A stretch of 64,000 bases of DNA from Bacillus_BD oryzisoli. Its GTDB lineage: Bacteria; Bacillota; Bacilli; Bacillales; Cytobacillaceae. The position numbers and the translations under genes are program-made. Within the stretch, counting starts at the first letter, position 1, and the number at the start of each line of letters is the position of its first letter. The DNA lies in the NCBI RefSeq assembly GCF_036670025.1, contig NZ_CP137640.1, positions 2,204,001 to 2,268,000 of the forward strand. The letters run 5' to 3'. Shown piece by piece: positions 23,942 to 32,081 of this stretch. The notes under the pieces were generated by a model, which searched no databases, was not told the origin of the DNA, and saw nothing but the letters and a program-made list of their open reading frames with translations.

Positions 23942-26260
23942 TTATAGATATGGACTTTCGTGTTTTGCTTTAAGTTGATTCCAACGACGTTCTACTTCGC
24001 GTTCAAACTCTTGTAGCATTTCTTTATTTTCTTCTTTTAACATGTGTTTTGTTTTACCCATGTGTTTTAACCAGTCACTAAGTTCAATGCGTTTCTTCTT
24101 ATCTTCTGGGTTATAAGTAATTTTTGTAACACCTTTTTCCACTTCATAAAGAGGGAAGAAGCAAGAATTAACAGCAGCATCTACAATCTCTTGCCCTAAT
24201 GTTTCATTTGATTTCCAGTTCAACGGACAAGCAATTAGGATTTTACCATAAACCATACCTACATTATTTGCATACCATTGCGCTTTCGCAGCTTTTTTCA
24301 CAAGATCTTGAGGGAATGCCTCAGAACCAGTGAATACGTATGAGATATTTGTTGCAGCCATGATTTGAGCTGTGTCTTTATGGTGGAACGCTTTACCTGC
24401 TTGATATGGTCCAACACCAGATGTACTTGTCATATGTCCAAGCGGAGTTGAATAAGACAATTGGCTTCCTGTGTTCATATATCCTTCATTATCGTACTCA
24501 ACGATAATCATTTTGTGGTTACGTAAAGCAGTACCGATTGCAGGTCCCATACCGATATCCATACCACCGTCACCAGTAACCATAACGAATGTGAAGTCAT
24601 CACTTAAGCCAAGCTCTTCAAACTCACCACGGCGTTTTCTTTCATGGAACATTTCTACAACACCAGATAATGTTGCTGCACCATTTTGGAAAAGGTTATG
24701 GATATACGTTTGTTTATGTGAGCTGTAAGGGTATCCTGTTGTAACGATCATTCCACATCCAGTATGGAATAGGGCAACAATATCGCCTTCAATCCCTTTA
24801 AAGAATGTCTCTAATCCAGAGAAGATACCACAGCCAGGGCATGCTCCATGTCCTGAAGAAATACGTTTAGGTTTTTTCGTTAAGGCTCTTAGAGGTGGAA
24901 TCTTAACTTTTAATTCACCTGTTTCTTCGTTAGGAGTAACAGTAATAAGACCTGTACGTAAATCTTCTTTTTTCAATGGTTCTACACGACGTTTTGGTGC
25001 TAATTCTGGGTTACCAGGTGTATGACCAAAATAATCAAATGGTACTTCAACTTTATCAGCTTCAACAGCATCGATTGCTAGTTGGAAAAACTTTTCTGCA
25101 TCATCTGCATAGAAGTCTTTACCGCCCAAACCATAAACACGGTTGATAACTTTTGTATCATGGTTTCCATAAGTTTGTAATGCTGCTCTAACTTCTAGAG
25201 CCATGTTACCGCCATGTGCACCGTAAGAATCTCCACGGTCACCAACAGTAATAGCTTTTACATTCTTTAACGCTTCAGCAATTTGCTTTTGCGGGAAAGG
25301 ACGAAGAATGTTAGGAGAGATAACTCCTGCTTTAATTCCTTTTGCACGTAATTGGTCAACAACATCCTTACATACTTCAGTGGCTGAGTTAAGCATGAAT
25401 ACTGCTACTTCAGCATCTTCCATTTTGTATAGGTCAAGGATTGGATACTCACGACCAGTTAATTCAGCATATTCTTTTGCAATTCTTTCGAATACTTTTT
25501 CTGCATTATACATGGCTTCAGACTGCTGATAACGGTTGTTGATTGTATCAGGCTCATTCATATAAGCACCGATTGATACTGGGTTATCACGGTCTAATGC
25601 ATGCGGATAGTTCGTTGGAACAGGACCAATGAATTTTTGAACTTCATTGTTATCCTTAACAACTTGTACACGTCTCTTTTGGTGAGAAGTGAAGTAGCCA
25701 TCATATGAAACGATTACAGGAAGACGTACTTCTGGATCTTCTGCTAATTTAATTGCCATAATATTCATATCGTAAACAACTTGTGGATCACGAGCCATTA
25801 AAATAGGCCAGCCGATATTTAAAGCAAAATAAAGGTCAGAGTGGTCGCCATGGATGTTTAACGGTCCAGAAACTGAACGGTTTACTAAGTTTAATACCAT
25901 TGGCATACGAGTTCCTGATTGAACTGGTAATTGCTCAAGCATGTATAAGAATCCGTTGGCACTTGTTGCGTTGAATACACGACCGCCGCCTGCTGCCGCA
26001 CCATAACAAATCCCTGCAGAACCGTGTTCACCGTCAGCAGCGATTAATTTAATATCATGTTGTCCTCTTGCTTTCATTCCATCAAGGAACTGTGCTACTT
26101 CAGTAGAAGGGGAGATAGGATAATATCCCATGATATGATAGTTAATTTGATGTGCTGCATATGCAGCCATTTCATTTCCTGATTCAAATACTATTGCTTG
26201 TTCAACAGATCCTTCTGATAGACCAGCTTTTTCTTTATCTATAACAATCTCTTTAGACAT
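23942..26260 (-). CDS. 2-oxoacid:ferredoxin oxidoreductase, fused alpha and beta subunits
   Basis: 772-aa fusion. The N-terminal about 410 residues form the alpha subunit (YYPISPSTEVAQFLDGMKA; GEHGSAGICYGAAAGGGRVF; dimer domain with VGDRGDSYGAHGGN). Residues about 465-770 form the thiamine-diphosphate beta subunit, with the cluster motif HGACPGCGIF and the ThDP signature GDGGMDIGMGPAIGTALRNH. Oxidatively decarboxylates pyruvate or a similar 2-oxoacid to acyl-CoA and reduces ferredoxin. ATG 26260 follows AAAGGTG at 9 nt; a GTG at 26272 falls inside that site. Strong codon bias suggests good expression. Second gene of the operon with the gamma-delta protein upstream, 27 nt away. Confidence 0.9.
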   Translation of the reverse strand: MSKEIVIDKEKAGLSEGSVEQAIVFESGNEMAAYAAHQINYHIMGYYPISPSTEVAQFLDGMKARGQHDIKLIAADGEHGSAGICYGAAAGGGRVFNATSANGFLYMLEQLPVQSGTRMPMVLNLVNRSVSGPLNIHGDHSDLYFALNIGWPILMARDPQVVYDMNIMAIKLAEDPEVRLPVIVSYDGYFTSHQKRRVQVVKDNNEVQKFIGPVPTNYPHALDRDNPVSIGAYMNEPDTINNRYQQSEAMYNAEKVFERIAKEYAELTGREYPILDLYKMEDAEVAVFMLNSATEVCKDVVDQLRAKGIKAGVISPNILRPFPQKQIAEALKNVKAITVGDRGDSYGAHGGNMALEVRAALQTYGNHDTKVINRVYGLGGKDFYADDAEKFFQLAIDAVEADKVEVPFDYFGHTPGNPELAPKRRVEPLKKEDLRTGLITVTPNEETGELKVKIPPLRALTKKPKRISSGHGACPGCGIFSGLETFFKGIEGDIVALFHTGCGMIVTTGYPYSSHKQTYIHNLFQNGAATLSGVVEMFHERKRRGEFEELGLSDDFTFVMVTGDGGMDIGMGPAIGTALRNHKMIIVEYDNEGYMNTGSQLSYSTPLGHMTSTSGVGPYQAGKAFHHKDTAQIMAATNISYVFTGSEAFPQDLVKKAAKAQWYANNVGMVYGKILIACPLNWKSNETLGQEIVDAAVNSCFFPLYEVEKGVTKITYNPEDKKKRIELSDWLKHMGKTKHMLKEENKEMLQEFEREVERRWNQLKAKHESPYL

Positions 26261-26287
26261 GTACGTAATCACCTTTCACTATGAAAA

Positions 26288-27292
26288 TTATTTTACTAAT
26301 TCAAATAAATGTGGTACGCGGTTCGCTTCAGCATAACCATCATTTGTTTCTACTTCATTGGTTAATGCTTCAACAGGGCAGGCATGTACACATTTTAAGC
26401 AGCCTTTACAGTATTGATAGTCAATACCTTTTAAGAACATTTGCGGACGGCCTTTTTTATCAGGAGCCTCTTCCCAAACAAAACAGAAGTCAGGGCAAGC
26501 TGTATCACAGGCAGCACAGTGGATACATTTATCTTCATGATAATGAGGAAGTACGCCTGAACGTGAAATACTTAAATCTTTGAAAATACTATTTCCTGGA
26601 TCAATTACAAGTCCGCCAATTGGCTGTGTTTCATATCCAAGAGTTGCCTCTTCACGAACAAATGGCTTAGCTTGTGCATCTGGACTTGCTTCAAATGTTT
26701 TAAATACTACTTCGTTATATCCACGGTCGAATGTACGAAGATTGGATTCTACTAAATGCGGATATTTTTTCTCAAATGTACGACGAATAGTATCTCTCAT
26801 AGAGTCAGCATCTAAGAAATCAAGAATGCGGTATAGTGCTCCAAGCATCGCAGTGTTTACTTTTGTTTTCTCTTCTAAAGCAATTTTAGTTGCATCGACA
26901 ACAGCCATAATTCCGCCGTCAATATTCATTAACGTCTTAAGCTCGTCTGGAGTTTTCATTGAGTTTACTAGAACCGTACTATCTGGATAAATTCCACTAG
27001 TACAATCTAGTGTTTTATATAGTGCATCATGGAAAATAGCTACTACGTGTGGACGTTCTACAGGAGTAGTGTCGCGAATATTTGTATAAGGTTCACAGAA
27101 ACGAATATGTCCTTTTACTGGAGAACCTTTTTTCTCAGATCCATAAGATGAAAAGCTTAGTCCATTAAATCCATTTCCAACAACACCTGCTTCAGAAAGC
27201 AATTTACCTGCAAGGTTGGCTCCCAATCCGCCAATGGATTCAAGACGAATTTCAAAAAAACCTAATTCATTTACTCTAGGTAACTTAGTCAA
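26288..27292 (-). CDS. 2-oxoacid:ferredoxin oxidoreductase, fused gamma and delta (ferredoxin) subunits
   Basis: 334 aa. Residues 1-200 are the gamma domain (IRLESIGGLGANLAGKLL, SSYGSEKKGSPVKGHIRF). Residues about 250-315 are a 2[4Fe-4S] ferredoxin domain with CIHCAACDTACPD and CKGCLKCVHACPVEA. The two clusters pass electrons from the ThDP site of the partner protein to an external acceptor. TTG 27292 lies 8 nt after GGAGG. First gene of the operon and directly behind a plausible sigma-A promoter. Confidence 0.9.
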   Translation of the reverse strand: MTKLPRVNELGFFEIRLESIGGLGANLAGKLLSEAGVVGNGFNGLSFSSYGSEKKGSPVKGHIRFCEPYTNIRDTTPVERPHVVAIFHDALYKTLDCTSGIYPDSTVLVNSMKTPDELKTLMNIDGGIMAVVDATKIALEEKTKVNTAMLGALYRILDFLDADSMRDTIRRTFEKKYPHLVESNLRTFDRGYNEVVFKTFEASPDAQAKPFVREEATLGYETQPIGGLVIDPGNSIFKDLSISRSGVLPHYHEDKCIHCAACDTACPDFCFVWEEAPDKKGRPQMFLKGIDYQYCKGCLKCVHACPVEALTNEVETNDGYAEANRVPHLFELVK

Positions 27293-27363
27293 CAGAATTT
27301 CCTCCGATCAAACCAAAATAATTTCTTGCGTTTAAAATTGTGAATATTCATAAATATGCTCTC

Positions 27364-27391
27364 ATTATAACAGCGGTTTTTTTTTTATGCA
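27364..27391 (-). promoter_or_regulatory. candidate sigma-A promoter of the oxidoreductase operon
   Basis: On the minus strand TTGCAT and a perfect TATAAT are 16 bp apart, about 75 nt before the TTG start. Confidence 0.5.
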
Positions 27392-27399
27392 ACAGATTT

Positions 27400-27780
27400 T
27401 TTGATTATTTATAAAACGTTCTTCAATCACCATAATTACTGGATTAGAAGTAATTTTCTGTACATTTATTTGGAATTGTACCATTAAATTTCCATTCTTG
27501 TTTCATACATATTCACATTGTTAAGTTTATTATCTATTCGATAAAAAGTATAAATATACGAGCGATTTCTGTTTTATTCGACAAGAATTGCATAAATATT
27601 TTTTATAAATTAATAAAGGAAATTTATATATTAATGATAAGTCTAGAATTATTCTATTTCTCAATACCTGTTCTGAATTTGTTTTCTTAATTAGTAAAGT
27701 GTAAGGATTTGTAGGAGAATATCCTTCTAAACAACAAGAATGCATCAAAAGAATAAAGGGAACTGTAAGTAAGGATCTAA
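27400..27780. other. AT-rich intergenic region without a recognised gene
   Basis: Between divergent transcripts. No credible ORF, RNA or repeat was recognised beyond A/T tracts. Confidence 0.5.
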
Positions 27781-27800
27781 TTTTTGAGGAGGCAGCAAAA

Positions 27801-28058
27801 ATGGAAAATGATTCACTTCGTGACCTTGTAACTGTTGAAGATGAGAGCGGACGTCAGCTATCTTATGAGGTTGATGCCTTATTTGAAATGCAGGGAGAAT
27901 CCTATGCTCTATTACGAAACGAGAATGATACGGTTTTAATGAGAGTCGAAGAAGATGAAAAAGGACAGCATTTAGTTAACATCACCAATCAAACAGAAAA
28001 AGAATCACTTCTCGATGCCTATCAAATTGCTGTAGATGCCGCTCCTGCAGAGGAATGA
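27801..28058 (+). CDS. DUF1292 protein
   Basis: 85-aa acidic protein. TVEDESGRQLSYEVDALFEM and ESYALLRNENDTVLMRVEED are the DUF1292 (YrzB-like) pattern. Cytoplasmic, unknown function. GAGGAGG precedes the ATG. Followed 49 nt later by a very short reading frame with a strong ribosome site and then a terminator. Confidence 0.85.
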   Translation: MENDSLRDLVTVEDESGRQLSYEVDALFEMQGESYALLRNENDTVLMRVEEDEKGQHLVNITNQTEKESLLDAYQIAVDAAPAEE

Positions 28059-28107
28059 AGTACTAAATAACTTCATAACAATCTTTTTACGAGGAGGTAT
28101 TGGCAGA

Positions 28108-28167
28108 ATGAAGCTCGGCCTACAACTTGAGATTTTCGATGAGGTGAATCAAAAAGTAAAACGTTAG
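28108..28167 (+). CDS. possible 19-aa peptide
   Basis: ATG 28108 follows GAGGAGGT (28091-28098) and encodes MKLGLQLEIFDEVNQKVKR, then TAG. The ribosome site is as strong as any in the window and the reading frame ends just before a terminator. It may be a real micropeptide, a truncated gene or chance. No family recognised. Confidence 0.35.
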   Translation: MKLGLQLEIFDEVNQKVKR

Positions 28168-28176
28168 CAGTAAAAG

Positions 28177-28211
28177 AAAAGAAGCAGCACGCTAAGTGAT
28201 GCTTCTTTTTA
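28177..28211. terminator. Terminator
   Basis: AAAAGAAGCA/TGCTTCTTTT, 13-nt loop, T run; between the DUF1292 transcript and the minus-strand small gene. Confidence 0.85.
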
Positions 28212-28218
28212 GTCCGAT

Positions 28219-28341
28219 TTACTTTTTGTTTTCAGATCTTTCTTTTTGTCCATACTTTAGCTGGTCGTGGTTCATCGCTTTTTCTTTATTCACTTTACCA
28301 CCTAGACTTACATTTGAGAAATTTTTATTTTGATCGTTCAT
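28219..28341 (-). CDS. 40-aa hydrophilic small protein
   Basis: MNDQNKNFSNVSLGGKVNKE continuing to ERSENKK. Preceded by GGAGGTG at 6-7 nt from ATG 28341. Rich in Asn, Lys and Gln, no hydrophobic segment. It resembles small spore-associated proteins in composition, but I do not recognise a family. Confidence 0.6.
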   Translation of the reverse strand: MNDQNKNFSNVSLGGKVNKEKAMNHDQLKYGQKERSENKK

Positions 28342-28497
28342 TTTTCACACCTCCAGGATATTAGTCTGTGCATTTTGCTGAAAAATATGATTTTGAATCA
28401 AATTAAACCCTATAGATGTATGATGGTCTGCTTTTGTATGTTAAAAATATATAGTGAAGTGAGCGTTTTTTATCAAAAAAAAGAAAGAAGGGATATT

Positions 28498-28892
28498 GTG
28501 CTAAAAAAATTCACCTTACATACAAACAACCGCGATGAAATGATCGAGATCACAGAAAAAGTTCAGAATTATGTAAATGAAAATAACCTTAAAAATGGAG
28601 CCATTATTGTCTATTGTCCTCATACAACTGTGGTATTACCATCAATGAAAATGCAGACCCTGATGTAAAACGTGATATGATTCGCCGCTTTGACGAAATA
28701 TACCCATGGGATCATGAGCTTGACTGCCATATGGAAGGTAATACGGCAGCCCATATGAAAGCAAGTACCGTTGGCGCTTCGCAGCATGTAATCGTAACGG
28801 ACGACCGTTTACTATTAGGGACATGGCAGGGGATTTATTTTTGTGAGTTTGATGGTCCGCGAACGAGATCCTTTTACGTAAAGACAATGTAA
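28498..28892 (+). pseudogene. YjbQ/YugU (UPF0047) family gene with a one-base frameshift
   Basis: GTG 28498 after AAGAAGGG opens LKKFTLHTNNRDEMIEITEK. At CPHTT (about 28625) the frame breaks. One missing base would restore the expected GITINENADPDVKRDM, which then runs unbroken through HMEGNTAAHMKAS and GTWQGIYFCEFDGPRTRSFY to 28892. The family has weak thiamine-phosphate synthase activity in E. coli YjbQ. The rest is so well kept that the lesion is recent or a sequencing error. Confidence 0.8.
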
Positions 28893-29023
28893 TACAGTTA
28901 AACAAAACCGTTTGGATAAGGCTTTTCTGAATTTTTCTAACATGATAAAAACAGCACCAATTCGTTGAAAAAGGTTTATAATAAACCTTTAATGGTTATA
29001 AGACCTATAGGAGATGAATTGGG

Positions 29024-29980
29024 TTGAAGAGTGTGTTTCAAAATAAGTGGGCTGTCATTGGTATCGCCATTTTTTGTTCTATTTTGTGGGGAAGTGCCTT
29101 TCCAGTTCTTAAAATTAGCTATGTTGAATTGCAAATAGCAGCAAATGATACGATGGCGCAGATTGTATTTGCCGGTCTTCGTTTTCTGCTTGCTGGATTG
29201 ATTCTTTTGTTGTTTCTGTTTTTTACAAATCGAAGCCAGCTGCCTGTGAAAAGTTCACATCTTTTTATCTTAATATTATTTGGTATTATCCAAACGGCCG
29301 TACAGTATTTTTTCTTTTACAACGGTCTTTCAAAAGTATCTGGAATGCAAGGCGCTATTCTTTCATCAAGCGGTACGTTTCTTGCCGTGATTTTAGCGCA
29401 TTTTTATTATCAGGATGACCATATGAATTGGAAAAAGGCAATTGGAATGATCGCTGGATTTGCTGGAATTATTGCTGCAAACTGGGGCCAGGAATTTCAA
29501 TTTCAATTCCAATGGAGCGGGGAAGGGTTTATGATTATGTCAGGACTTACAAGTGCCATAACCACGATTATGACAAAAGAATTGGCATCAGATATTCCTC
29601 CGGTTACACTTACAGGATGGCAGCTGACAATCGGTTCTTTTGCTTTATTGTTAGTCGGTTTCCCTCAGCTTAGCGAATCCTCGATTACTTTCACACCATT
29701 TGGATGGGGATTGCTTATCTATGCTGCCCTAATATCTTCAGTAGCGTTTGCTCTCTGGACTACAGTGCTGAAATTTAACAAAGCAGGGGAAATGAGCATT
29801 TATAGTTTTCTAACTCCCGTTTTCGGAGCCATTTTATCAGCGATGTTTATCCCGGGAGAAAGCTTTAACCTATTTATTTTAGCTGCGCTGTCATTAGTAG
29901 CTGTTGGAATTATCGCTATTAACTATCGAGGAAAACCACAATTAGGTCGTTCCAGACAAATGAAGAGGAATGTTGGTTAA
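29024..29980 (+). CDS. EamA/DMT-superfamily transporter
   Basis: 318 aa with ten predicted helices in two EamA repeats (IFCSILWGSAFPVLKISYVE; MIMSGLTSAITTIMTKELAS). Inner-membrane exporter of small metabolites; substrate unknown. TTG 29024 lies 9 nt after AGGAGAT. The tail GKPQLGRSRQMKRNVG is basic and cytoplasmic. Monocistronic. Confidence 0.85.
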   Translation: MKSVFQNKWAVIGIAIFCSILWGSAFPVLKISYVELQIAANDTMAQIVFAGLRFLLAGLILLLFLFFTNRSQLPVKSSHLFILILFGIIQTAVQYFFFYNGLSKVSGMQGAILSSSGTFLAVILAHFYYQDDHMNWKKAIGMIAGFAGIIAANWGQEFQFQFQWSGEGFMIMSGLTSAITTIMTKELASDIPPVTLTGWQLTIGSFALLLVGFPQLSESSITFTPFGWGLLIYAALISSVAFALWTTVLKFNKAGEMSIYSFLTPVFGAILSAMFIPGESFNLFILAALSLVAVGIIAINYRGKPQLGRSRQMKRNVG

Positions 29981-30040
29981 GCACATTCTTCTTTCCATTA
30001 TAGTAAAATAACGGTTACAATAAAGGTAGGGGGTGAACAC

Positions 30041-30223
30041 ATGGATCTTTCACAATTGCTAGGAGAAAAATACTTTAGCTTGGATGCTGCACAGGTTGAT
30101 AAAAGTCCTGAAGAGCTTGTAGTTACAAATAACGATGAAGCCTATTACATAGTTTCAAGTGAAGCTTATGAACAAACATTGAAAGACTTAGAATACAAAA
30201 TAGTCGTTGGCTTAGGAGAGTAA
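30041..30223 (+). CDS. 60-aa hypothetical protein
   Basis: Starts MDLSQLLGEKYFSLDAAQVD at ATG 30041, after GGGGGTGA. Acidic, possibly a small alpha/beta fold (ELVVTNNDEAYYIVSSEAYE). No family recognised. Followed by a very strong terminator, which supports expression. Confidence 0.65.
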   Translation: MDLSQLLGEKYFSLDAAQVDKSPEELVVTNNDEAYYIVSSEAYEQTLKDLEYKIVVGLGE

Positions 30224-30234
30224 TACAACCAATT

Positions 30235-30281
30235 AAAAGCAGAAAAAGCACTTGTTGATCAGGTGCTTTTTCTGCTTTTTT
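30235..30281 (+). terminator. Strong terminator
   Basis: Seventeen-bp stem AAAAGCAGAAAAAGCAC with its exact complement, 11-nt loop, T run. Confidence 0.93.
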
Positions 30282-30410
30282 CCATTCTAATCTCTTAATA
30301 AGTATTTTTATTGTATTAATAATGTAAATGATATAATTATAATATTCAGAAAGAAGGTGTAATGAATCACTAAATAATATAATATCAAAACTTATCGAGG
30401 TGAATTTATA

Positions 30411-31211
30411 TTGAATCAGCCTAATAATCGTACGTCTATTTTACAATCAGTCCAAAAAGGCCTCAGGGTTCTGCAGCTTTTTACACGTGAAAAGCCAGTA
30501 TGGGGGACGACAGAAATTGCGGCGGCACTTGAGTTGAATAAAAGCACTGTATCCCGATTAATAAGTGATTTATTAGCTGAAGGCTATTTACAAAAAGAAC
30601 AGAACAAATATTCTCTTGGCTATTCACTCCTTTATCTAAGCGGGGTTATTACATCCCATTTAGAAATTCAAAGAGAATCAAAAGATATCATAAAAGAGTT
30701 AGTGGACCATATAGGTGAAGCTGTACATATAGCCGTTTTAGAAGGAACAGGCATCACTTATGTACATAAGGCAGAATGTCAAAATCCTGTTGAATTACTA
30801 TCATTTATCGGAAGAAAAAATCCCGTCTCTTGTACCAGCTCAGGTCAAGTTTTACTTGCTTTTCACAAAGATAATGTGATTGATTATGTTATTGGGGCAG
30901 GTCTCCCACGAATGGGGCCAAACAGCGTTACAGATCCTGAGCAATTTAGAAGTCGTTTACAGCAGGTGAAACTGCAGGGCTATTCCATCTGTATTGATGA
31001 AATGCATGAGGATGTTGTCAGTATCGCTGCACCTATTCGAGATTACACAGGTGAGGTTGTGGCTGCCATAAGTATGGTAGGAACAAGCCAAAGAATTAGC
31101 TTAGATAAAATAGATCCTTTCAAAGAAGCGATTATACAGGCAGGAAAGGAAATATCGCTGCAATTAGGTTATATTCCTGCTGCTTATGAAAAGGAGCTGA
31201 CTGTTAAATGA
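30411..31211 (+). CDS. IclR-family transcriptional regulator 1
   Basis: 266 aa. Winged helix at 10-75 (LRVLQLFTREKPVWGTTEIA; LNKSTVSRLISDLLAEGYL) and an IclR effector domain at 80-255 (GEAVHIAVLEGTGITYVHKA; SCTSSGQVLLAF). Likely a repressor or activator of a small-molecule catabolic operon. TTG 30411 lies 8 nt after GAGGTG. Its stop overlaps the start of a second IclR gene by 4 nt, so both are made together. No target operon is adjacent on the plus strand. Confidence 0.9.
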   Translation: MNQPNNRTSILQSVQKGLRVLQLFTREKPVWGTTEIAAALELNKSTVSRLISDLLAEGYLQKEQNKYSLGYSLLYLSGVITSHLEIQRESKDIIKELVDHIGEAVHIAVLEGTGITYVHKAECQNPVELLSFIGRKNPVSCTSSGQVLLAFHKDNVIDYVIGAGLPRMGPNSVTDPEQFRSRLQQVKLQGYSICIDEMHEDVVSIAAPIRDYTGEVVAAISMVGTSQRISLDKIDPFKEAIIQAGKEISLQLGYIPAAYEKELTVK

Positions 31212-31981
31212 GGTACCCAACCGTAAACAACAAGCATTTCTCATCGTTAAGAAATGCTCTTAGACTCTTAAACTTATTTTCCAAGGATGAACCAGAATTT
31301 AACTTAAGTGAATTCGCAGAACGATTAGAAATAGGCCTCAGTACAGCATTTCGCTTAACCAACACATTGGTGGAAGAGGGCTTCATCGTCCGGGATCCGC
31401 ATACAAAACTGTACCGCCCGGCAGCATCGATATTAGCTATGGGTAATACGATTATTTCCAAAATTGATCTTTGCCAAATTTCTAAGCCTATTTTAGAAAA
31501 ATTAGTTGAGGATACTGGGGAAACTTCTCATATTGCCGTAATCAGAGATTATCAGGTTCTATACCTTCTAAAAATCGATAATTCTCACCCTGTTCATCTT
31601 TTATCACATGCAGGTAAATCAAACCCACTACATTGCACGAGTACAGGTCAGGTGCTTCTCGCATATCAACCTGAATCTGTCATTAATCAGGTCATTGACA
31701 GAGGCCTAAAATCTTACACACCAAAAACGATTACGGATCCAATAAGACTTAGAGAGATTTTATACAATATACGTAAACAAGGATTCTCTGTAAGCCTGGA
31801 GGAACTGCATAACATGGGGGCATCCATTGCAGCTCCCGTAAAAAATCGCAATGGGGAAGTAATTGCCTCCATCAGTATAGCCGGACCCACTTCACGGATT
31901 AATCTCAAAACGATTCCGAGATTAACCAAGCTAGTCCAGACTGCTGCTGAGAGGATTTCTAAAGAATTGCCTAACAACTAA
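31208..31981 (+). CDS. IclR-family transcriptional regulator 2
   Basis: 257 aa, same domain layout as its upstream neighbour: HTH SEFAERLEIGLSTAFRLTNT and effector domain GETSHIAVIRDYQVLYLLKI, HCTSTGQVLLAYQPE. The two proteins are clearly homologous but diverged, with different recognition helices (NKSTVSRLISDL against GLSTAFRLTNTL). They may form heterodimers or sense different ligands. Overlap ATGA with the first gene; GGAG within that gene's end acts as ribosome site. Confidence 0.9.
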   Translation: MRYPTVNNKHFSSLRNALRLLNLFSKDEPEFNLSEFAERLEIGLSTAFRLTNTLVEEGFIVRDPHTKLYRPAASILAMGNTIISKIDLCQISKPILEKLVEDTGETSHIAVIRDYQVLYLLKIDNSHPVHLLSHAGKSNPLHCTSTGQVLLAYQPESVINQVIDRGLKSYTPKTITDPIRLREILYNIRKQGFSVSLEELHNMGASIAAPVKNRNGEVIASISIAGPTSRINLKTIPRLTKLVQTAAERISKELPNN

Positions 31982-32081
31982 GTTTATCAGCTTCCCATTC
32001 ATCTAATAATAGCCGATTATTATTTACATAAATTTGTGGAATCCTAGATACTAATAAATCGTAACAGAGGGTGAAGCAAGA

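Noticed and set aside
27455..27500. GTACCATTAAATTTC as a Ter site
   Set aside because: Needs a 3-base insertion to align with the consensus; most likely chance in AT-rich DNA.
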